DNA of 64,000 nt, from positions 501,501 through 565,500 of the forward strand of contig CAJNDS010001413.1 of assembly GCA_905221605.1 (NCBI GenBank), read 5' to 3'. Position 1 is the stretch's first letter, and the number at the start of each line of letters is the position of its first letter. The notes beneath the pieces were generated by a model. It did not search any database. It worked only from the letters and a program-made list of their open reading frames with translations, and had not been told where the DNA came from. The DNA comes from Symbiodinium natans (lineage: Eukaryota; Sar; Dinophyceae; Suessiales; Symbiodiniaceae). Positions 6,831-15,217 of this stretch are shown here, piece by piece. A program made the translations under genes and the position numbers.

Positions 6831-8987
6831 TCATGTGGATGCTCTGGGTGCGCTCAGCGCGTCTAAGGCAGCCACCATACCGCCTTTCGAGGTGATCAGT
6901 TCACCACGAAAACATGTCGAGCATCGTGTCCATTTCGACACAGAGCCCTCAGGAAGATACAGGTAGGCATTCCCACCCGTTCTACGCGAGCACTTGGTCA
7001 TCTCCGAGCCTTGCACCGCCTTGTGCAGCATCTTCGAACCTCTGTGCTGCCATAACGGGCCCGGCACATCAAAACTTTGGGCAGCTCCGGCATTCCGGAG
7101 GATGCCCTCCTCGGCAATCGATTGCCCTGAGGACGCATTGCTGTCACTTGAGCTACTGCTATCTGACTCATCGCTACTTGCACCCCCTGCATCGCGCTCA
7201 CACTCAACGCCGGGCAGGGCAGTGTTGTCAGGCAAGGCACCCCCCCAGGAGGGAGGGGATGTCTCATCATCGTGAACATCAGCATGATCCCGAACTCCAC
7301 CTTCCATAAACTCGCCAGGTGCATCCTGTGCAAGAAGCGGGCTCTCCGGAAACTCCTGTGGGGAGCGAGCGGCGCACGCACCAGCCTCTGGGCCCAACAT
7401 ATCGCTGGGAGACACGGCAGGTTCACTGGCAAGGATCCCACGTCGCTTCGGGTTATCAAAACGAAAGTCTGCATGTGAAGGTGCAAAAGCGGCGCAGTCG
7501 GACAACCAACCCGACCTGGAGGCATCTGGTTTGAACACCCCTGCTTTGATTTCCTTCAGCATGGCGACATAGGAGCGCAGCGGTGCGCTGAGAAGTTCAC
7601 GTGAGTAGACTGCACGCGATTTGGACCCAGTGACATGGTGACCCAACATCAAACAATCGAACTCGGGCAAACCCCTCTTGCCACACCAGTTCAGAGTGGT
7701 GACCTTGAGGGAGTGTGATGATACCCCTGAAGAAGCATCCACTTCCAAGGCACTCCGCAGGATGGCTGACGCCTCTGCGCTGCTGCATTTCCGCTTAGAG
7801 ACCCCTGAAAAACCCGGAACCCTCACCAAAGGTCCTAAGGGAGATGCATCCCACGGAAACCCAAGTTCGACGCCTGCTTGGTACCATGCACTGGCCCAGT
7901 CATGGCCTGACAAGCCGAACATGGGGGCAACCAGTGGCATGGCACGCTTGGCAGCTTTCTTGCAATTCCTAGTCTTGTGATGGGAGGTCTGTGCTTCAAT
8001 AAAACCTTCAGTAGGAGCCCCACATTCATCAAACAAGATAAAGTCAAGCAAGCGATGATCGGACCACCTCGATCTAGAGTATAACGTGAAGAGCATCCCG
8101 CCCAAAAGGAACTTGTCTTGCACACAAGTCTCGCTGGAGGTCGTTCGAATTTCAAGTTGGATGACTTGCTCAACACGCAATGCTGTGGCTTGCTTCAGGG
8201 GACCACTATCAGCAATCAGCCTCTTCGCCCTGCCCTGAAGGCGCCTGTCGCTCAAGATCTCAGCACTAAAGGGGATGTCAACCACATGATGCGCAAAATT
8301 GATGGCCTGAAACAGAGTAGCAGTGGCACTTGCATACCCTTTAGTACCCTTTAGTGACTCGATATAACACGAAAGAGACTTGATGCTCCAGGGCCACGGG
8401 GACTTGCCTTGCTCTACATGCCACCGGAAGCAACGCAACAAGTCATTGGCTCTCTTTGACGCTGTTCTAGGTGCCTTCAACCCCAAGACATCACGGATGA
8501 TGTCTTCCCGAGCATTGCCGTCCTCGGACCAGAAGCTGTCCTGAAGCATGGCACCTGTGCTTCCCTGGTGCTCGCACAAAATGAACACAGTAACCCACTT
8601 ACTCAAAGCGGTGTTCCAAAGGTGCTCATCACTGTCAGCATTTTCATCTCTGGAAGCTTTAGCAGAACACTCATGAAACAAATGCGCATGCTTGCGTTTC
8701 CCAGAAGCACTCTGCACGGGCGCAGGTTCCGGCGGAGGGGAGGCAACCCCAGGTATGGGCACAAGAGAAGGTTGCCTCAGCACTGGTGGAGACAACACCC
8801 CGGCCATTCCCTCACCAAAGATGGCATTGAACGATCCGGTTTCCCAAGGGAACTTAGGCATGTTGTCAGGAATTGCAGCAAGCTGTGCCTCCACAAGCAA
8901 CCTGTCGATGTCAAAGCAGCTAACCTCCCCCCCTTGAGAAGCTGATGTAGACATGGGCGGTGCGGAACTTGAGCCGGGTGCGGACAT
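6831..8987 (-). CDS. E1 tyrosine recombinase (integrase)
   Basis: Integrates the DNA copy by strand exchange through a tyrosine. The 718-residue frame starts at ATG 8987. A helical, SAM-like core-binding region spans roughly 120-250. The catalytic domain shows YSRSRWSD (Arg307 the likely first Arg), SSHSLK (His425, Lys428), LGHH (His450) and AVYSREL (Tyr461). The second Arg of the usual HxxR is Lys here, and the E2 copy has the same HSLK. The Asp/Ser-rich stretch after ~550 is followed by a conserved tail (QHRGSKMLHK, a Cys-Ser-Arg, and CSTCF) that resembles a metal-binding knuckle and is also present in E2. It is the first gene of the element, opposite to the usual YR-last order. The frame is intact. 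Confidence 0.85.
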   Translation of the reverse strand: MSAPGSSSAPPMSTSASQGGEVSCFDIDRLLVEAQLAAIPDNMPKFPWETGSFNAIFGEGMAGVLSPPVLRQPSLVPIPGVASPPPEPAPVQSASGKRKHAHLFHECSAKASRDENADSDEHLWNTALSKWVTVFILCEHQGSTGAMLQDSFWSEDGNAREDIIRDVLGLKAPRTASKRANDLLRCFRWHVEQGKSPWPWSIKSLSCYIESLKGTKGYASATATLFQAINFAHHVVDIPFSAEILSDRRLQGRAKRLIADSGPLKQATALRVEQVIQLEIRTTSSETCVQDKFLLGGMLFTLYSRSRWSDHRLLDFILFDECGAPTEGFIEAQTSHHKTRNCKKAAKRAMPLVAPMFGLSGHDWASAWYQAGVELGFPWDASPLGPLVRVPGFSGVSKRKCSSAEASAILRSALEVDASSGVSSHSLKVTTLNWCGKRGLPEFDCLMLGHHVTGSKSRAVYSRELLSAPLRSYVAMLKEIKAGVFKPDASRSGWLSDCAAFAPSHADFRFDNPKRRGILASEPAVSPSDMLGPEAGACAARSPQEFPESPLLAQDAPGEFMEGGVRDHADVHDDETSPPSWGGALPDNTALPGVECERDAGGASSDESDSSSSSDSNASSGQSIAEEGILRNAGAAQSFDVPGPLWQHRGSKMLHKAVQGSEMTKCSRRTGGNAYLYLPEGSVSKWTRCSTCFRGELITSKGGMVAALDALSAPRAST

Positions 8988-9421
8988 CAGACGGCACTCT
9001 GATCAAGCAGACAGCTGCAAGAGCTGTCGGGTGCACGCGTGGATCCTGTGGCCACTGCAAGCCAAACGGAACCAAGCCTGGGGACTAAGGCACAAGAAAA
9101 TCCTGGAGCCCTCCGCAGTTGACAACAGAACCCCGGAAAAGGAGCTCTCGAGCACGTAACTGAAAAGGTCAGGGGGCGCAGCCACTCGGCGCTCAAGCAG
9201 GTCAAGACGGAAGCAGCGAGGCCGGATGAGGACTGCTTGGAATGCAACACGCTGAGGCAGAGGCGGCCAATCCCAGCTGATGCTCGAATCGCTCGAAGAC
9301 GAGCTGGTGTCCATCCGCTGAGACCACCCGGGGTCTCAGCTTGCACGACCCCTAGAGGGAAGACCCTTAGCGCCCAGGACCTCCAGAGCAGCGGCACCCT
9401 TACGAGATTAGCGGAGCCCCA
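8988..9421 (-). other. E1 5' leader between A1 and YR gene
   Basis: About 430 bp of leader. It contains one 103-codon ATG frame (9314-9003) with a serine-rich start, ending 15 nt before the YR start codon. It has no recognisable domain and could be an upstream ORF or chance. Confidence 0.4.
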
Positions 9422-9457
9422 ACAAAATTTTGATCCTCTGAGCTGCACACAGCCACA

Positions 9458-9473
9458 CTTGAGCCAAAATGGC
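9458..9473 (-). other. Relict dinoflagellate spliced leader (3' 16 nt)
   Basis: On the minus strand the sequence is GCCATTTTGGCTCAAG, the 3' 16 bases of the 22-nt leader trans-spliced onto dinoflagellate mRNAs. It is followed at 9457 by TGTGGCTG, the same octamer that follows the genomic AG acceptor at 9505-9506. The DNA therefore looks like a trans-spliced transcript joined back into the element. A2 lacks the insertion. Confidence 0.88.
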
Positions 9474-9504
9474 ATTTTGATCCTCTGAGCTGCACACAGC
9501 CACA

Positions 9505-9506
9505 CT
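9505..9506 (-). promoter_or_regulatory. Trans-splice acceptor AG in E1 leader
   Basis: The minus strand reads GTCGCAG followed by TGTGGCTG. The relict leader at 9458-9473 is joined to exactly the same TGTGGCTG, so this AG is the inferred spliced-leader acceptor of E1 mRNA. The same AG is kept in A2 (near 961). Confidence 0.75.
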
Positions 9507-9628
9507 GCGACGGAGAGATCAAAATTCACATGGTGAACAAATCAATCATGTTCATGAAAATTCATGCACCCATGACTTGCAAAAGTATAAAATGAAAATA
9601 AGGTGCTGTCTCGCTTGCGAGAAGGCGC

Positions 9629-11602
9629 TCATTCCAGGAAGTTTGCTTCATCCACCAACATTCCAGCTACTCCTTTCTTGGCAGATCCCGAGATGTAGGC
9701 GTGTCGGGCCGCATCGTTATCGAGGTAGATGATTACCCCAGTTCCAGCAGTCGCTCCATGCTGGGAATACGATTCAGCAAAGGCTGCAGTCTTGCCTGTC
9801 AGCAACTTTAAACCAACCAAAACCCCAAGCATTTCCAGCTCATAGATAATGGTTTGCTCTTCCTCTGTGGATAGCACTTGAGTTTGGAGTTCTGAGATCG
9901 GCACACTGAAGAACGACAGCGCTGTCCCACTCCCTGTAAGGAGCACACCACCTAAGCCACCAGACCTTGTCTCGGTTTCGAAGGCTGCATCGGTAAGTAT
10001 CATGAACGATCTGCATGACACCTGTCCCACCAACCTGGGCTGAGCAGCGTCTAAGAACTTGCAAAAATCTTCCAAAAGGTCTTTGGTGTATCCCGGAATT
10101 TTTCGCCTCCCACCATAGGCATGTCTCGTGATCTCAACCAGACATCTCCTGCCCAACCTTCCGAAGAACTGAGCTTGTGCAAACTGTAATCGGCCCCTCA
10201 ATTGCAAGGCCTCCTTCTGGCCCATCAAACCATTCTCCAGGAAACCTCTGATGGCTGTGACCAACTCCCGACGCCTTCGTTCGGTGTTCTTGACTTTTAG
10301 GACCACTGTCCCAGTTTGGTCCAGCTCAAACAAAACGCCCAAAGCTTCGAAACTTGTGCTCCACTCCGTAGTCTTGTCTGATGACAGCTTCCAACCTAAC
10401 AGTTTCATGACCTCATCGAAGGTATACCCACATGAACTCCTGTCACCACTCAACGCGAAGAGAACAAAGTCGTCAAAGTAATTCGTCGTAGGGATTCTGG
10501 CTCCTTTCACCAGGATCGTCCAAAGCGCCCTCGCAACCCTCAAGAAGAAGTTTGCTGCTTTCGTGGAACCAAAAGGCACTGCCAGTTGCTGGAACAGTTT
10601 GGGCTTCCCCTCGACCGGGTCGTACACTGCTAAGTATGAAAATCTCAAACTTTCATCTGAAATGGCCAACTGTCGATAGGCGCTTTTAAGGTCAGCCGTC
10701 TTCCCGAAGAGTTCCAACAGTCCTTTTTTCCTAGCTGCCTTCGACAGCTTGGTGATTAGGAGTGCGATCTCATCGATTGAATGTGTAACAGGTTTCTCGG
10801 AGACGGTGACCGTGTCATTAATGAGACTGGAAGAATAGTTGTCGATAGGTCGGAGTTTGCCTCCCTGCATCAGAGGGAATCGGGAACTCACCAAACAACC
10901 TTTGGGGAGATGGCAAACGTCGAAAGGTCCTGCGAGATGACCCTTCTCAACCTCCTCTAACATTTTCTCCCACAACAGCGTGTCCATGTTTCTATCACCA
11001 CTGGATATTGTCCTGGCGAAAATCTGTTCACACACCTGTTCGGACATGTCCACGAGTTGTTCAATGTCCATCCTGGCTGGCTTCAGCTTCGCATCCAAAA
11101 CTCCCGTCACTGGGATAGGGCCTGCGAGCGTGGCTCCCTGAATGAGCTCCTGCACCACGCCCATATCATCATATTGAATGTCTTGAAGCATTTCTTGGAA
11201 GAGGAGGATACGTTTCGGTCCGAGGATCGCTCCTCGATGGGTGGACATGCCAGCCTTCAGCTGTGCTTCCTCTGGTTCCAGTTCTTTGGCTCTTCTAGCC
11301 CATTTCTCAAGGTAAAACTTTCTCTGGGACCTCACCGAACCTGGACGATGTACAAGTTGCTCGATCAACTTCTCTAATGGTTTGTTGCACTTAGATAGCT
11401 GATGATAAGGGTGTCCTAGCTTTGCTGCCTTTCCAATAAATTCAATCGGATCCCAAGGAATCCCCACTCTCAGCACTGAGGCACCATCCAGTTGCTGCAT
11501 TTCCTGCTGAAGTTGCGGGCTCAAGTTCCCCCCTGTCTGAGTCCGACAGAAGCTGGGAATCCACCGGCAGGGCGGCCATCCCCGGCAACACTCGGACGCC
11601 AT
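9629..11602 (-). pseudogene. E2 reverse transcriptase - RNase H, interrupted by E1
   Basis: In the 657-residue frame the RT shows TADLKSAYRQ (Asp304), VPFGS (343-347) and NYFDDF (Asp377-Asp378). RNase H shows ILTDAAF (Asp538), YELE (Glu588) and YLDND (Asp628). The terminal NxAD block is missing here and found at 443-618. The TGA at 9629-9631 is made by the junction with E1, not by the original gene. The pre-RT linker (VGIPWDPIEFIGKAAKLGHP, residues 46-65) is in this frame, unlike in E1. The first ~40 residues overlap the methyltransferase-like frame and are probably not real. It is related to E1 RT but clearly a different family: the DD box is YFDDF rather than YYDDF. Confidence 0.88.
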
Positions 11603-12692
11603 CCGGAATCTGCCACTCCTGCTTGAGACGCTTGCGTCCTGAGAAAGGGTCCTCAGTCACTGATCTAGGCAGCAGCACATAGACGACCACCTTCCATTCC
11701 GGCATGACCTCATTTAAATGCCCTCGAGGTTGGTGCATGGCCGACACTCGAATGGCTTTATTGGCCAAAGAAGGGTTTTGGCACAGAAGTTTTCTCGCTG
11801 TGACGCCAGCCGCGAAGACCTCAGCCAATGCAGTCGCAAAACCTCGGGGGTAAGCCCCCGAGGAGGTCTCCGGTGTTGTCGACTTCCCTGCCGGTTCTCG
11901 CCCTTCACGCCTAACCGTGGTGATTTCAGGGAGGTTCGACATCACAAAACTCCGCTGCTGACTCGCAGGAATCCAGCATCCCCACTCCACTTCGATCCAA
12001 TGGGGTGCCTGCTGAGCGTCTGGAAGTTGGTTCAAATTTTCCCAAAATGGGGACTTGCAAGAGCCTTCTACCACTAACGGCAAGTCTCTATCGAGGCATC
12101 CATTGATAACCGCGAAAACAAATGCCGCAGAGATGGGGTCCAAGGTGAGCTTTGGTATGCAAATCAGCACCCCCGCAATCTTTCGTTTGTCCAACCAAGT
12201 AAGAACAGAATCACAAGCCGTCCGAGAGGACAGGTCCATTTGCAAAACAGGTGCGGACTTGTGTTTAACACGATCCACTCCATAAGCAAAGTAACCCTGC
12301 GCGAGCAGAGCTGCAGCCACACGGGCCTGCCCAGCAAAACATTGAAGGATCGCACGGGTAGGTCCCCCGTGCTGTTCGTTCGAGAAAACTTGTTGCGGCT
12401 CTGTAGCCGGAGAACACTGCTCGCTCCGAGAAGATGTCTCCTCGCCGGTCTGGAAAACTGGCAGCGTTGTGGCCGACGGCATCGGAGCCATCGAAAAAGA
12501 ACATTCAACATCACACTCAAAACCTTCGGCAACCCCAACTGCAGATACGGGGTCCAATCCCGCACCTGAAGGTAAGGCCTCCATACCGACCTCCTGGGCC
12601 GAAGCAGAGATGACGCCACTAACGGATTCATCCTGAGGAACCATCTCAACATCCTGAGCCAGCGAAGTCTCATCAAGACCAGGATCACCTAG
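11442..12692 (-). CDS. E2 methyltransferase-like domain, catalytic motifs altered
   Basis: This frame continues Gag past TGA-CTA; an in-frame ATG occurs at 12644. Counting from that ATG, ILQCFAGQARVAAAL (99-113) is motif I-like, then YGVDRVKHKSAP and QMDLSS fit the acidic loop. VLICIPKLT (159-167) replaces the PPC region, and VVEGSCKSPFW (191-201) replaces the ENPxxSxxW-like motif. YPRGFATALAEVF (265-277) is a recognition-side block. The PPC cysteine is lost, so it is probably not catalytic, as in E1 though with different residues. The C-terminal ~50 residues overlap the RT frame, which lies at a +1 offset. Role unknown; a retained AdoMet-fold scaffold is one possibility. Confidence 0.55.
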   Translation of the reverse strand, partial: LGDPGLDETSLAQDVEMVPQDESVSGVISASAQEVGMEALPSGAGLDPVSAVGVAEGFECDVECSFSMAPMPSATTLPVFQTGEETSSRSEQCSPATEPQQVFSNEQHGGPTRAILQCFAGQARVAAALLAQGYFAYGVDRVKHKSAPVLQMDLSSRTACDSVLTWLDKRKIAGVLICIPKLTLDPISAAFVFAVINGCLDRDLPLVVEGSCKSPFWENLNQLPDAQQAPHWIEVEWGCWIPASQQRSFVMSNLPEITTVRREGREPAGKSTTPETSSGAYPRGFATALAEVFAAGVTARKLLCQNPSLANKAIRVSAMHQPRGHLNEVMPEWKVVVYVLLPRSVTEDPFSGRKRLKQEWQIPDGVRVLPGMAALPVDSQLLSDSDRGELEPATSAGNAATGWCLSAESGDSLGSD

Positions 12693-12695
12693 TCA
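12690..12695 (-). promoter_or_regulatory. Gag stop with TGA-CTA readthrough context (E2)
   Basis: TGA (12693-12695) is followed by CTA and then G, matching the strong UGA-CUA-G leaky context. The frame stays open into the methyltransferase-like domain. It is the same arrangement as at 5314-5319 in E1. Confidence 0.6.
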
Positions 12696-13969
12696 CAGCT
12701 TCTTAGGCTTCAACGGGCACTTGGTAACCGGGCGGTCACCACCACACTTGTAGATGATGCACCCATGATCACCCCTCTGACAATTGGCGTCCGTGCACCC
12801 GCTGAGGTTGAAACCGTAGCAGACCTTGTTGCCCTTCTTGTTCCATGCGGACGCTCCCTGGTAACGCAGGCCCTCGGGTAGCCATTCTGACTTGCCAGCC
12901 CCGTAACCTTTCCCTATGCCAGCCTTCTCCTTGCCCTTGGGCGAGGGTTTGCCCTTCCCTGGCCATGACTCGAGGCCCCTAGGGCTCCAAAAAGACTTCC
13001 CCTTGCCCGGCTTGCCCTTGTTCGGAGCATGCTCGTACGGATGACTACGGTTGCCTTTTCCCAATCGCAACTTTCCTCCACCTTCAAAATCCCCCAAAGG
13101 AAGGAGCGCAACGATCAAATCGTAATCCTGCAGCACCGAAGATATCCTGGCATCCAAAGGCAAAGTCCCCGATGCGTCTGCACGAACCTCTGCTCCTGCC
13201 TCGGACATCTTTGCGAACGCCAACTTGTCAGCTCGCAGAATCTGCCTCAAGGAAACCTTACGATAACCTTGTTGAGCTGGTTTGGTGAGGTACTTGAAAA
13301 GCGAGGAGACGTAGGCCTCATGCTTGTCCCAACTAATCAACCTGGCGAATGCATATGCAACTCCTCGCCGTCTAAGGGCGTTTAACACCTGGAGGGATCC
13401 CTCTATGTCACGATCTTCCATGCCAGAGGACTCCGTAACTTTGAGTTTGCCCCCTTCGAGGGAGAGGCTGGTGGTCAACGGCTTCAAGTTCTGAACTTCC
13501 TCCTCGCGGCTGTGGCAATGTGCTTAAGGCATCGGTTTTCCCACTGCTGAACGGTCATGTCCAACAAGGCATGACTAGGCTCTAACTGGCCAGTCAGGGA
13601 AATCCCCGAAAGCTGAGTGCGCAACTGGTCCATGCGTGCATTGCGCTCAGCGAGTCCCACCTTCTTAGGTGAAACACCTTCGGATGGTTCTGCCATGTCC
13701 TTGAGGGAGGCTACCAACATCGTCTGGGCCTCAAGAATCAACCGTCTCAGTGATGCCTTCTCGCCCACCGTAAGGTCCGCCAATACTGACGTGCTCCATG
13801 TGTCGAAGTCAGATTGAGCCAGGAGTTGCCCCGGCTGGCCCACGCAAAAAGCTAACTGAGCCAAGGTTTTGACCCCTTTGGCAGTCAGTGCGTCAACGAC
13901 CCGCTTGGTTAACAAAATCTCCTCTGCTCGCTGGAGGAAGTAAGGGGCCGAATCCACTGAACTTGTCAT
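12693..13969 (-). pseudogene. E2 Gag-like protein with CCCH finger, frameshifted
   Basis: The N-terminal part starts at ATG 13969 and runs 161 residues to a stop at 13484. The C-terminal part is open from 13487 (TTG) for 264 residues in another frame, so one indel near 13490 splits the gene. The second part has LRQILRADKLAFAKM and SGTLPLDAR, matching the E1 Gag block, then a long Lys/Gly-rich region and a C-x7-C-x4-C-x4-H finger starting at CYGFNLSGC, followed by more cysteines. Role as in E1: RNA binding and particle assembly. A programmed shift cannot be excluded, but E1 has this region in one frame, so mutation is likelier. Confidence 0.75.
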
Positions 13970-14114
13970 GGCCGCTACAAGCTAGACGAGCCAAACAAAC
14001 ACTCGCAAGCAGAGATCTCACACCTGAGTCTGCGAGATGGCATGACGGCAAACTCACCCTGTTATTTTCCAACGGAGCTCGGGCTCACCACCTCCCCATC
14101 AGGGGAAACTGGCT

Positions 14115-14815
14115 CTAAGAAAAACATTTAGAACACTGAGGATAAGCATGTGCCCTAACCATAGGGACGCGGCGGTAATGATCTCCAAAAGCTCTACCGC
14201 ACAAAAACAAAGCAGACCCAAGTGTGGTTCTGTGCAAGACCTGACTTGTAGGGTGAGCCCAGTACGAGGGACTCTCCGAATTATCCTCCTCTGAATCAGA
14301 AGCATTTGAAACAACAGCCAAGGCAGCGTCCTGATCGTCGGCCGTGTCCCCCTGAGTGGTTTCATCATCTCCAGGTGCAACCGCAGCGGATTCCATGATC
14401 TTTTGACGGTTCCAGCCTTGAGCAAAGTGGCCGCTCCTAGTTTGGTCAGGAAAAAATTTTCCTGACGCCACCGCTTCCAGGATAATGATGTACTCACGCA
14501 ACGCAGCACTCTGCAGCTCCCGACCGTACACCGCGTCTGATCCTGTAGCAGCGTCAGCGTGATGACCAAGAACACGCTTAGTCTCCCTCAGCATGCCGAA
14601 TTTGGAGCACCACACCAGGGTGGTCGCCTTGAGAGAATGACTAGACAATGGCTTCTCTGAATCAGGACGAGGAAGCAGAAAACGCAGCCAGCGGGTCACT
14701 TCACTAGATGACAGGGGGTCCGAAGACCAACTACCATCCGGCCGGGGGCCGGCAGGAAAGGGGCATCAATCCCATCATTCGGCAACCCAGCTTCATCTCT
14801 CAACTCCAGCAGCAG
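14115..14815 (-). pseudogene. E2 tyrosine recombinase, C-terminal part, frameshifted
   Basis: The catalytic end shows SSHSLKATT, VLGHHADAAT and AVYGREL, giving His, Lys, His and Tyr in the same order and spacing as E1. The first catalytic Arg and the N-terminal domain are missing. Residues just upstream (ending FLPAPG) are in a different frame from the following DGSWSSDPLSS, so there is an indel near 14750. The tail ends with CGR and CSKCF, matching the Cys-rich tail of E1 YR. It is 145 bp upstream of E2 Gag. Upstream it abuts a methyltransferase-like fragment rather than YR sequence, so the gene is truncated by rearrangement. Confidence 0.78.
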
Positions 14816-15217
14816 TTGTCCCAACGGGACTTTAGCAATACCAATTCCCGGAATGAAGTGGCGAAAAGCCAAGCTCTGCGCACGCTGAGATTGACCGACC
14901 AAGCAGCCACGTGAACCAGATCCGCACGGATGGAAGCCAAGAAATTGGTCGCAATCGGCTCCATCCAGGCCATGCTGTTGGGCGGCTGTTCAAGCGAAAC
15001 CTGCGCACCGCAGGAGAAACTGACATGCAAGAGCTGAACGCAGCGCACAAAGATCAAGTGACTCTCCTGAACTCTGAGAGCCTGGGATGCCGACAGATCG
15101 GGGAGGCCGTTCAGAAAAGCCGGAGTCCGAAGCGCTTTCGGGCCTTTAGGAAAGAGTTTCAGGCGAGAGTACTCTCTGCATGGAGGGGCAGCATGCGCAA
15201 GGGCCACCTGGCGCGAT
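14815..15217 (-). pseudogene. Fragment of a third methyltransferase-like domain, PPC intact
   Basis: The minus-strand frame has ALAHAAPPCREYSRLK, then FLNGLPDLSAS, VSLEQPPNSMAW, and WLFATSFREL. PPCxxYS and LEQPPxSMAW match motifs IV and VI of C5-type methyltransferase-like domains more closely than either E1 or E2. Motif I is missing. The fragment is cut on the left by the YR remnant and on the right by the tandem array at 15217/15218; the frame's first ~27 residues come from array sequence. It is probably a piece of a different element. Confidence 0.6.

Larger units (their letters stand above)
619..9630 (-). mobile_element. E1: tyrosine-recombinase retroelement with split direct repeats
   Basis: In the minus-strand sense the element runs A1 (9630-9422), coding core, B1 (1372-1086), A2 (1085-925), a 19-bp spacer, B2 (905-619). 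This A1-core-B1A2B2 layout is the split direct repeat of Ngaro/PAT-type elements, which integrate by a tyrosine recombinase and make no target duplication. The core encodes YR, CCCH Gag, methyltransferase-like, dioxygenase-like and RT-RNase H domains. B1 and B2 look identical over 287 bp, which points to a young insertion. Removing 619-9630 restores the E2 RNase H frame. The YR-first order is unusual, since YR normally follows RT-RNase H in DIRS1 and Ngaro elements. Confidence 0.88.
9422..9630 (-). repeat. E1 terminal repeat A1 (5' end)
   Basis: Counterpart of A2 (925-1085). The outer tip is GAGCGCC with the TCTCGCTTGCGAGA palindrome at 9609-9622. It differs from A2 by an internal duplication of about 47 bp made of the spliced-leader relic plus a second copy of the sequence that follows the acceptor. 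The border with E2 at 9630/9631 is sharp. Confidence 0.9.
9631..14815 (-). mobile_element. E2: older tyrosine-recombinase retroelement, host of E1
   Basis: In sense order it has the C-terminal part of a YR (14815-14115), Gag (13969-12693), a methyltransferase-like domain (12692-11442) and RT-RNase H (11602-9631), continuing at 618-443 beyond E1. The gene order matches E1, but there is no dioxygenase module between the methyltransferase-like domain and RT. Frameshifts in YR and Gag show it is decayed. No terminal repeats were found, because the 5' end is truncated against other sequence near 14815. Confidence 0.8.

Noticed and set aside
618-9631. Target-site duplication around E1
   Set aside because: The joined sequence needs no duplicated bases to restore the E2 frame.
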